Positions 8,635 through 15,328 of a DNA stretch of 64,000 nucleotides are shown piece after piece; positions within the stretch are counted from its first letter, which is position 1; each line of letters starts with the position of its first letter. This DNA comes from Mycolicibacterium hodleri (GTDB taxonomy: Bacteria > Actinomycetota > Actinomycetes > Mycobacteriales > Mycobacteriaceae): assembly GCF_025822245.1 (NCBI RefSeq), contig NZ_JACKTL010000062.1:1-64000 (forward strand). The letters are read 5' to 3'. The notes beneath the pieces were generated by a model. The model saw only the letters and a program-made list of their open reading frames with translations. It was not told the origin of the DNA and searched no databases. Position numbers and translations under genes: made by a program.

Positions 8635-10023
8635 ATGGACACTGGCACGGCAACATTCGGCACCAATGCGGTTGACTGGGAGAGTCGGATCAACTTCGAC
8701 CGCCTGCGCGAGGAGCGTCTCGGGCGGTTGAAGGCCGAACTCGAGAAGTCTGACCTGGGCGCGGTGCTGGCCTTCGACTTCTCCAACATCCGGTACATGT
8801 CCGCCACCCACATCGGTACGTGGGCGATGGACAAGATGATCCGGTTCTCGCTGCTGACCCGCAATTCGGATCCGATCGTGTGGGACTTCGGTTCTGCGGC
8901 GCGACACCACCAGCTGTACAACCCGTGGTTGTCGACCACGACGGCCGAGATGGACGCCGACCCCCACGCGCCTCATCACGGCGCGGTCCGGCCCCGCATC
9001 GAATCCGGTGCGCGAGCCGGTATCTCGACCCTGCGCGGGGCGTTCAACCCGGATGCCGGCATCGCCGACGAGGTGGCCCGCAAGATCAAGCGCGAGCTGG
9101 AGCGCTTCGAGCTCATCGGCGAGCCACTCGGCGTCGACGTGATCGAGCTGCCCATCCTCTTCGCGCTGCAGAAGGCGGGCATCGACGTCGTCGACGGCCA
9201 GCAGGTCTTCCTTGCTGCGCGCTCGATCAAGACGCCCGACGAGATCTCCCTGCTGACCCAGGCCGCGTCGATGGTCGACGCGGCATACGACAAGCTCTAC
9301 GAGTTCCTGCGGCCGGGCGTCCGGGAGAACGAGACGGTCGGCCTGGTCGCCAAGACCCTCTACGACCTCGGCTCGGAGTACGTGGAGGGCGTCAACGCCA
9401 TCTCGGGGGAGCGTTGCTCACCGCACCCGCACGTCTACTCCGATCGGATCATCCGGCCGGGCGACCCCGCATTCTTCGACATCCTGCACAGCTACAACGG
9501 CTATCGGACGTGCTACTACCGGACCTTCGCGGTGGGCTCGGCCAGCAGTGCGCAGCACGACGCCTACACCAGGGCGCGGGAGTACATGGACCGCGCCATC
9601 GCGCTGGTGCGTCCCGGCGCGACGACCGCCGACATCGTGTCGGTGTGGCCCACCGCCCAGGAATTCGGATTTCCCGACGAGGAAGCGGCTTTCGCGCTGC
9701 AGTACGGCCACGGCGTCGGCCTGTCGATCTGGGAGAAGCCGATCTTCTCGCGACTGGTGTCCCTGGACCATCCCGAGACGCTCGTCGAGGGGATGTTCTT
9801 CGCCCTGGAGACGTACTGGCCGTCCGCCGACGGCATCGGCGCCGCCCGCATCGAGGAGGAGGTCGTGGTGACGGCGACGGGCTGCGAGGTGGTCACGAAG
9901 TTCCCCGCCGAGGAACTTCTGGTCACCGGTCAGCGGTACTACTCCGTCGGTGGGCAGTTGCCGGTGGTGCGCAATTCGCAGTCCCACCTCAACACCGCCG
10001 CGGGGCGCGGTGAGGAGGGCTGA
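8635..10023 (+). CDS. M24-family (creatinase / DddP-like) hydrolase or lyase with altered metal site
   Basis: 462 aa with the pita-bread M24 fold: an N-terminal creatinase-type domain (GAVLAFDFSNIRYMSA near residue 50) and a C-terminal catalytic domain. In the canonical metal set D-D-H-E-E, Asp282 (FFDILHSYNGY), His359 (YGHGVGL), Glu392 (LETYW) and Glu407 (RIEEEV) are present. The second Asp, expected in the pattern D-x-x-R-T-F, is Cys293 (TCYYRTF). That argues against a standard Xaa-Pro aminopeptidase. M24 proteins in catabolic clusters act on small molecules: creatinase on creatine, DddP on DMSP, DoeA on ectoine. The FDFSNIRY motif is DddP-like from memory. An AAGGGA box precedes the ATG. 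The gene follows the importer and overlaps the next dehydrogenase by TGATG. Confidence 0.85.
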   Translation: MDTGTATFGTNAVDWESRINFDRLREERLGRLKAELEKSDLGAVLAFDFSNIRYMSATHIGTWAMDKMIRFSLLTRNSDPIVWDFGSAARHHQLYNPWLSTTTAEMDADPHAPHHGAVRPRIESGARAGISTLRGAFNPDAGIADEVARKIKRELERFELIGEPLGVDVIELPILFALQKAGIDVVDGQQVFLAARSIKTPDEISLLTQAASMVDAAYDKLYEFLRPGVRENETVGLVAKTLYDLGSEYVEGVNAISGERCSPHPHVYSDRIIRPGDPAFFDILHSYNGYRTCYYRTFAVGSASSAQHDAYTRAREYMDRAIALVRPGATTADIVSVWPTAQEFGFPDEEAAFALQYGHGVGLSIWEKPIFSRLVSLDHPETLVEGMFFALETYWPSADGIGAARIEEEVVVTATGCEVVTKFPAEELLVTGQRYYSVGGQLPVVRNSQSHLNTAAGRGEEG

Positions 10024-11075
10024 TGCGCGCGTCGGTGTACTACGGCGCGCACGACGTGCGTGTCGAGAACGTGCCGGAGCCCGTCCGCAGGCCCGGTGAG
10101 GCAATGCTGCGGGTACTCCGCAGCGGCGTGTGCGGGACGGATGCCACGGAGTGGTCCAGCGGGCCGAAGACGTTCCCCGTCAACCGCGTTCACCCGGTCA
10201 CTGCGCACAGCGGGCCGATGGTCCTCGGTCACGAGTTCGTCGGCGAGGTGGTCGAGGCGGCCGACGGCGGACACTTCGCCCTCGGCGACGTCGTCGCGTC
10301 GGGAGCGGGCGTGTCGTGCGGCGAGTGCGGTCGGTGTCGGGAGGGCCGCACCAACCTGTGCGAGATCTACTACACGTTGGGACTCAACACCGCCGGCGGC
10401 ATGGCCGAGTTCGTATCGGTGCCCGAGCGGGTGCTGAGCCGGGTGCCCGCCGAGATGTCGCTCGACGGTGCAGGTCTCGCGCAGCCGATGGCGGTCGGCC
10501 TGCACGCGGCCAGACGCGCGGGTGCGGTCGACGGGGATCGCGTGGTGCTGATCGGCGCCGGCGCGATCGGGTCGTTCGTGTTGGCCGGGCTGAAGTCACT
10601 GGCAGACGTCGACGTCACCGTCGTCGACTTCCCTGGGACGCGGCTGGAGCGGGCGGAGCGGCTCGGCGCGGCCCGGACGGTGGCGGCTGGGACGGACGCC
10701 GTGTCGGATCTGCGTGGGGTCGAGGTGGTCATCGAAGCGAGCGGCGCGCCAGGCCAATTGAACAACGCGATCGGGATGGTGCGCACCGGCGGGACCATCC
10801 TGCAGGTCGGCCTTCCGTCTCGGCAGCAGGAGGTGGACGTGCACACGCTGGTGATGCGGGAGATCTCCGTCGTCACCACGCTGGCGCACGTGTGCGGGGA
10901 GGACCTCGGAGCGGCGCTGGAGATCCTGTCGGCGACCGATCTCGCCAGCGAGGTGCTGGAGTCGGTGCATCCGCTGGAGGACCTACCCGAACAGTTGGAA
11001 CTACTGGCCACCGGAAAGTTGGAGGGCAAGGTGCTCTTCGACCCGTGGGCCGCGACGACGAAGGAGGACCGGTGA
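10023..11075 (+). CDS. Zinc-type medium-chain (threonine/sorbitol dehydrogenase-like) dehydrogenase 1
   Basis: 350 aa MDR enzyme. It has the catalytic-zinc cysteine (GVCGTDATE, about Cys37), GHEFVGEV, the four-cysteine structural-zinc loop (CGECGRCREGRTNLC) and a Rossmann motif (GAGAIGS). In polyol dehydrogenases the third zinc ligand is the Glu of an EP motif; here the equivalent segment reads LAQPMAV, so Gln replaces Glu. Expected role: NAD(P)-dependent oxidation of a secondary alcohol of the imported compound or its cleavage product. Start and stop overlap both neighbours (TGATG upstream, GTGA downstream), so it is translationally coupled to the M24 gene and to dehydrogenase 2. Confidence 0.88.
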   Translation: MRASVYYGAHDVRVENVPEPVRRPGEAMLRVLRSGVCGTDATEWSSGPKTFPVNRVHPVTAHSGPMVLGHEFVGEVVEAADGGHFALGDVVASGAGVSCGECGRCREGRTNLCEIYYTLGLNTAGGMAEFVSVPERVLSRVPAEMSLDGAGLAQPMAVGLHAARRAGAVDGDRVVLIGAGAIGSFVLAGLKSLADVDVTVVDFPGTRLERAERLGAARTVAAGTDAVSDLRGVEVVIEASGAPGQLNNAIGMVRTGGTILQVGLPSRQQEVDVHTLVMREISVVTTLAHVCGEDLGAALEILSATDLASEVLESVHPLEDLPEQLELLATGKLEGKVLFDPWAATTKEDR

Positions 11076-12052
11076 AGGCACTGCAGTACAGAGAGCAGGG
11101 AGTGGCCACCGTCGCGGAGCTGAGCGTTCCGCAGATCGCGGAGGACGAGGTGTTGGTGGCCGCCCGCTCGGTGGGGGTCTGCCACTCCGACATCGAACTG
11201 CTGGAGGGCCGGTACATCATTCCGTTCGCCTATCCGCTGATCCCGGGCCACGAGTGGTCGGGCGAGGTCGTCGCGGTGGGCGGCAAGGTCACCGGCTTGA
11301 CTCCCGGTGACCGAGTGGTCGGGGAGTGCGTGATCGGCGCGGATCACTTCGGCTTCTCGATCAGCGGTGCGGCGGCGGAATTCTTCGTCGCCCGTCCCGC
11401 GTGGCTGCACCGCCTTCCCGACGAGTTGTCCCACACGATGGGCGCGCTGGTCGAGCCGTTCAGCGTGGCGTACTACGCCTTGGTGCGGGCCGGTGGCGTC
11501 GACGCCAGCGACACCGTGGTCGTCCTCGGTGCGGGACCGGTGGGACTGGCGGTGGTGGCAGCCGCGGTGGCGATGGGTGCGGTGGTCGTCGTCGCCGAGC
11601 CGTCGCCGGACCGACGCGCGTCGGCCAAAGCCCTTGGCGCACATCACGTGGTGGCCCCCGACGACGTCGAGGACCTGCTGGCCACCCTCACCGGCCGGGG
11701 CGGAGCCGACCTGGTGGTCGAAGCCAGCGGCCGGCCCGAGGTGATGGCGCGCGCGCTCGAACTGGTGACCTTCCGCGGGCGCGTCGCCTACATCGGCATC
11801 GACGTCGGCAGGGAGGCGCCTGCGAAGCTGGGCTTGATCCAGTCCAAGGAACTGCGCATCACGGGTTCCATTGGCTCACCGGGGGTTTGGCCCGAGACGC
11901 TACGGTTCCTGGCGAACAGCGGCATCGACCTGACGGGAATCGTCACGCAGCGCTTCGGCATCGACGACGCCGTGTCGGCGCTCGACGCGGCCCAGCACCC
12001 CGAGTCGACGATCAAGGCGCACATCGAGCTGACCGCTCAGCTCACGGCGTGA
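11072..12052 (+). CDS. Medium-chain alcohol dehydrogenase 2, without structural zinc lobe
   Basis: 326 aa MDR family member. Catalytic-site residues are present (GVCHSDIELLEG, GHEWSGEV, VEPFSVAYYAL) and so is the nucleotide-binding GAGPVGLAV. The four-cysteine structural-zinc loop found in its two relatives here is absent: GECVIGADHFGFSISGAA runs straight on. The GTG start overlaps the stop of dehydrogenase 1 (GTGA) and has GGAGG before it. It is the last gene of the first island operon. The 3' end overlaps the convergent PRISE-like gene by 11 bases. The substrate is unknown; the context implies an alcohol or aldehyde produced by the preceding steps. Confidence 0.87.
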   Translation: MKALQYREQGVATVAELSVPQIAEDEVLVAARSVGVCHSDIELLEGRYIIPFAYPLIPGHEWSGEVVAVGGKVTGLTPGDRVVGECVIGADHFGFSISGAAAEFFVARPAWLHRLPDELSHTMGALVEPFSVAYYALVRAGGVDASDTVVVLGAGPVGLAVVAAAVAMGAVVVVAEPSPDRRASAKALGAHHVVAPDDVEDLLATLTGRGGADLVVEASGRPEVMARALELVTFRGRVAYIGIDVGREAPAKLGLIQSKELRITGSIGSPGVWPETLRFLANSGIDLTGIVTQRFGIDDAVSALDAAQHPESTIKAHIELTAQLTA

Positions 12053-13118
12053 CGCGCGCGGCGCGGTACCGCTCGGCGTAATCGAAGAAGCTGTCCCTGG
12101 TGTCGCGGGTACCCGTGAAGCCCGCCTTGCGGCTCTTGTTCATGTCGGTGAGGACCTCGATGTTGCGGCCGAGGTCACCATCGGTGTGCCACCAGGAGGC
12201 CACCCGGGACAGGTCCGACTCCACCAGGCCGTGCTCGTCGGCGATCTCGCGCCAGGTGGCCTCCGTGCCCGCCATCGCCGTCTCCAGGGTGCGCGGTTCG
12301 CCCGAGAAGCCCTCCCACTCCAGACCGAAGTGGTCGGCGATCTGCGGCCACAGCCACCGCCACCGGAACGCGTCGCCGTTGGCGATGTTGAACGCCTGGT
12401 CGCGCCCCGCGTCGTTGCCCGCGGCCCAGAGGATCTGCTCGGCCAACAGTTCGGCGTCGGTCACGTCGGTGACGCCGTTCCACTGCGTCTCCGAGCCGGG
12501 AAAGACGAACGGCAGTCCACGTTTCCGGCAGATGGCGGCGTAGGCGCACAGCGTCGCGACCATGTTCATCGCATTGCCGGTCGCATAGCCGAACACGGTG
12601 TGCGCCCGGTGCACGCTCCAGGTGAACCCGTTGCGCGCCGCGGAGCTGAAGAGCTCGTCCTCCTGGGCGTAGTAGAAGTTCGGCGCGTCGAGCCTCGGCT
12701 CCTCCTCGTGGAAGGGCGTGTCGGGCATCTTGCCGGTGGCGTAAGCCTCGAACGGGCCGAGATAGTGCTTGAGGCCGGTCATCAACGCAACGTGCCGCGT
12801 CGAGCCGGATGGTTCCAGTGCGGCCAGCAGGTTGCGCACGGCGCCGCCGTTGACGGCAATGTTCTCGGCTTCGGTGTCCTTGCGGGTCCACGCGGTGATC
12901 GCGACGAGTTCGGGAGCGACGCCGTCGAGCGCCTGGGACAGTCCGCTCGGATCGCCGAGGTCGGCCTTGACGGTGCTGACGCCGTCGACGGCGGTACCAC
13001 TGCGGGACAAGCCGTAGGTCTCCCACCCGTCGGCGATCAGGCTGCGTGCCACTGCCTGGCCGACGATTCCGGTCACCCCCACGACCAGGGCGCGGCCTCG
13101 GTTCGACTCAACGGTCAT
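12042..13118 (-). CDS. PRISE-like SDR (enone reductase / NAD-dependent epimerase superfamily)
   Basis: 358 aa extended SDR. It shows features of the PRISE group (progesterone 5-beta-reductase/iridoid synthase-like): the GVTGIVG nucleotide motif at the N-terminus, a lysine in LMTGLKHYLGPFE, and the NFYYAQED segment that carries the active-site tyrosine in that group. PRISE enzymes reduce the C=C bond of 1,4-enones with NADPH. The family assignment is from remembered motifs; an epimerase or dehydratase role stays possible. The ATG at 13118 has a GGAAGGAAT ribosome site. It is divergent from the first XRE-cupin regulator, whose likely operator lies in the 205-bp spacer. Confidence 0.8.
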   Translation of the reverse strand: MTVESNRGRALVVGVTGIVGQAVARSLIADGWETYGLSRSGTAVDGVSTVKADLGDPSGLSQALDGVAPELVAITAWTRKDTEAENIAVNGGAVRNLLAALEPSGSTRHVALMTGLKHYLGPFEAYATGKMPDTPFHEEEPRLDAPNFYYAQEDELFSSAARNGFTWSVHRAHTVFGYATGNAMNMVATLCAYAAICRKRGLPFVFPGSETQWNGVTDVTDAELLAEQILWAAGNDAGRDQAFNIANGDAFRWRWLWPQIADHFGLEWEGFSGEPRTLETAMAGTEATWREIADEHGLVESDLSRVASWWHTDGDLGRNIEVLTDMNKSRKAGFTGTRDTRDSFFDYAERYRAARVTP

Positions 13119-13158
13119 CGGATTCCTTCCATCGGGACACGGGGCGGGTTCACTCCGG

Positions 13159-13187
13159 TTGACACCAATGTTCAGTGTAAATGAACG
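13159..13187. promoter_or_regulatory. Promoter-like TTGACA and operator-like TGTTCA/TGAAC repeat
   Basis: A consensus -35 box TTGACA (13159-13164, plus strand) is followed by TGTTCAGTGTAAATGAACG (13169-13187), an inverted repeat GTTCA-7-TGAAC. Very similar sequences lie upstream of the ketopantoate-reductase-like gene (19984) and the SDR operon (21755). The site sits between the PRISE-like gene and the XRE-cupin gene, so the regulator probably controls both. No good -10 box is visible. Confidence 0.55.
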
Positions 13188-13323
13188 TTTGCCTAATCAG
13201 AAGGCCGGCTGTCGACCCGAAGCGGCATGTCGGCCACGTCAATCCCCTGTTCACGGCGCAAAACGTGCAGTATTGCTAATCTTCTAACGGCCACTACGAC
13301 ACCGGCCAGGACGGGGGACACCG

Positions 13324-13977
13324 ATGGATCAACTGGGTCAACGGCTCAAGGCCATCAGGCTGCAGGCCGGCGTCTCGCTCCGCGAACTCGCGCGGCAGGC
13401 CGACGTGTCCCCGTCGCTCGTCTCGCAGATCGAGAATGGCAAGTCCCAGCCCTCCGTCGCAACGTTGTATGCCATTTCGCAGCTTCTCAACGTCTCGGTC
13501 GACGAACTGTTCGAGGACGAACCCACGGCGGTCCCGGTCGCCGCCGCGCGCAACCGCGGCACAGCCAACGGCACCGCAGGCACGAACGGGCGGATGGACC
13601 CGGTACACGCCTGGCGACCAACCGAATACGCGAACCGGGTGTCGGTCGTGCACCCGTCGCACCGCCCCTCCCTGGCAATGGCCGAGGGCGTGATGTGGGA
13701 GCGGCTCGCGGCGACCCCGGAACACGGCGTCAACTTCATGAAGATCACCTACGCGCCCGGCGCCACGTCGAGCGACGGTGACCACCTCTCGATCCACGAC
13801 GGCTACGAGTACGGCTTCGTGGTGGCGGGCGAGGTCGAGATCACCGTCGGCGGCGAGGTCTTTCTGCTGCGCGAAGGTGAGTCGCTTGGCTTCGACTCGA
13901 ACATTCCCCACGTGCTGCGCAACCCGGGACCGGAACAGTTCGAGGGCGTCTGGTTCGTTCACGGCCGCGATCACTGA
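13324..13977 (+). CDS. XRE-family regulator with C-terminal cupin sensor (1)
   Basis: 217 aa. An N-terminal helix-turn-helix of the Cro/CI type (residues about 5-65: LKAIRLQAGVSLRELARQAD, then SPSLVSQIENGKSQPSVATL) is joined by an Ala/Gly/Thr-rich linker to a cupin barrel (about 130-215; DGYEYGFVVAGEVEITVGGE, GESLGFDSNIPHVLRN). In this family the cupin binds a small ligand and changes DNA affinity. The ATG follows a GGGGGAC box. It faces away from the PRISE-like gene. A second regulator of the same design lies at 25526-26218, so both island halves seem to have their own sensor. Confidence 0.9.
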   Translation: MDQLGQRLKAIRLQAGVSLRELARQADVSPSLVSQIENGKSQPSVATLYAISQLLNVSVDELFEDEPTAVPVAAARNRGTANGTAGTNGRMDPVHAWRPTEYANRVSVVHPSHRPSLAMAEGVMWERLAATPEHGVNFMKITYAPGATSSDGDHLSIHDGYEYGFVVAGEVEITVGGEVFLLREGESLGFDSNIPHVLRNPGPEQFEGVWFVHGRDH

Positions 13978-13998
13978 GGGGGCGGCGCTCGTGCCCGC

Positions 13999-14676
13999 CT
14001 ACTCGAACACCTCTGAGTGGCGCGCCAACTGGAGGCGGGTGCGGCGGATGTGGCCCAGCAGCACGCGCTCAGCCTCCTCGCAGTCCTGCTCCCGGATGGC
14101 CGTCACCAGCATGTGGTGTTCGTCGTGCAGGATTCGGTTGCCGTCGAGGTCGAGGAGACGGGTAAACGCGCGTCGGTAGTGCTGGGTGGTGTTCCACAGC
14201 CGCTCGACCGTCGGCCCGAGAAAGCTGGTCCGTGCGCCGGCATAGCTTCCAAGGTGGAACGCGCGGTCCAGCTCGAGGAACTCCTCGACGTCGCGGGCGC
14301 GTTCCATCTCCCCGACCAGTTCGGTCAGCCGGTCAATCTGATCCTCGCGCAGCGCAGGCATGCTGTAGCGCAGCAACAGTGGCTCGATCCGCTCGCGCAC
14401 CTGGTACAGCTCGACGCACTCGTCGAGGCTCAACCGGGCGATCCACGCGCCCGTGTTGGCCACCGTCGTGATCAGCCCCTCGGACTCGAGTATGCGCAAC
14501 GCCTCGCGCACGGGAACGCGACTGGCGCCGAACTGCGCCGCGAGTTCCTCCTGGCGCAACCGCGTCCCCGGCGGATGGGCGCCGTGCAGGATTGCCGAAC
14601 GCAGTTCGTCGGCGACGCGGGCCCCGGTGATCCCGTCGCGGACGCGGATTACTCCGCCGGCCGGTTCGGGTTCCAC
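13999..14676 (-). CDS. GntR-family (FadR/FCD type) transcriptional regulator
   Basis: 225 aa. The winged helix is near the N-terminus (TGARVADELRSAILHGAHPPG, RLRQEELAAQFGASRVPVRE), followed by an all-helical FCD ligand domain (ELYQVRERIEPLLLRYSMPA, ELDRAFHLGSYAGA, HDEHHMLVTAI). FCD domains bind small carboxylates, often with a metal held by Asp and His residues. I chose the GTG at 14676: AAGGAGG lies 13 bases upstream, and the gene then overlaps the end of the VOC gene by 28 bases. Earlier starts would lie deep inside that gene. It forms an operon with the VOC gene, opposite E1-E2. Two ATTGGATCCAAT-type palindromes in that spacer are its probable operators. Confidence 0.87.
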   Translation of the reverse strand: MEPEPAGGVIRVRDGITGARVADELRSAILHGAHPPGTRLRQEELAAQFGASRVPVREALRILESEGLITTVANTGAWIARLSLDECVELYQVRERIEPLLLRYSMPALREDQIDRLTELVGEMERARDVEEFLELDRAFHLGSYAGARTSFLGPTVERLWNTTQHYRRAFTRLLDLDGNRILHDEHHMLVTAIREQDCEEAERVLLGHIRRTRLQLARHSEVFE

Positions 14677-15173
14677 AGCAGCACCTCGGCCTCCTTCTCG
14701 TAGGCCTTGCCGTTCGGAAAGCTCACCAGCTCGAACTGCATCCCCCACGGGCTCAGAAAGTACACCCAGCGCTGTCCCTCGCTCGCGTTCCGGCTCGGGG
14801 TCGGTTCGCCCAGAACGCGGATCCCTTCGGCGCGAAGGTAGCCCACGGCGGCGTCCAGGTCGTGGACGTAGAACGCAAGGTGGTGGCCGCCGACGTCGCT
14901 GTTGCGCGGGATCGGGGCCTGCCCGTCGGCGGGTTCGTACTGAAACACCTCGAAGTTGGCTCCCGTGCCACAGCGGTAGAAGCGCAGTTCGCGCATCACC
15001 GTGCGTGGGTGCACGTTGAGGTGTTCGCGCATCCAGTCGTCGTCGTGCTCGAACGGCCCCAGCGAGTAGACGGGGGTGCAGCCGAGGACGCGGACGAAGA
15101 AATCGTGGGCCTCCTCCAGATCCGGCACGGTGAATCCGATGTGGTCGGTGCCGACCAGGCCGGGCAAAGGCAT
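14649..15173 (-). CDS. VOC-family (glyoxalase/dioxygenase superfamily) protein
   Basis: 174 aa, two beta-alpha-beta-beta-beta repeats. Candidate metal ligands are visible: His in TDHIGFTVPDLEEA, His in VGGHHLAFYVHDL and Glu in WGMQFELVSFP. So it is probably a metal-dependent member (lyase, isomerase or dioxygenase) and not a resistance-type binder. The ATG at 15173 is preceded by GAGGAG; a longer frame would run through the operator. It is the first gene of a two-gene operon with the GntR regulator and is divergent from the 2-oxo-acid dehydrogenase genes. That suggests it acts on an intermediate close to the E1 substrate. Confidence 0.8.
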   Translation of the reverse strand: MPLPGLVGTDHIGFTVPDLEEAHDFFVRVLGCTPVYSLGPFEHDDDWMREHLNVHPRTVMRELRFYRCGTGANFEVFQYEPADGQAPIPRNSDVGGHHLAFYVHDLDAAVGYLRAEGIRVLGEPTPSRNASEGQRWVYFLSPWGMQFELVSFPNGKAYEKEAEVLLWNPNRPAE

Positions 15174-15189
15174 GTCACTCCTCGGTGGT

Positions 15190-15201
15190 AGTGGATCCAA
15201 T
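15190..15201. promoter_or_regulatory. Probable GntR operator (imperfect copy)
   Basis: AGTGGATCCAAT differs at one position from the perfect palindrome at 15252-15263. It lies 17 bases upstream of the VOC start codon, where a bound repressor would block that operon. Confidence 0.6.
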
Positions 15202-15251
15202 AGTGCCCAGAATAAGCACAAAGGGGTGATTCGTGGGCCAACTCTAGCCAA

Positions 15252-15263
15252 ATTGGATCCAAT
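15252..15263. promoter_or_regulatory. Probable GntR operator (perfect palindrome)
   Basis: ATTGGATCCAAT is a perfect 12-bp palindrome of the size and symmetry used by FCD-type GntR proteins. It lies midway between the VOC-GntR operon and the E1 gene, 62 bases from the nearer copy and 65 bases before the E1 start, so one regulator could control both directions. Confidence 0.7.
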
Positions 15264-15328
15264 AGAGTTATGTTGGTGTGGTCGCGCTCACTCTGGTCGA
15301 GCGCTGCCGCCAACCGAGATGAGGGTCC

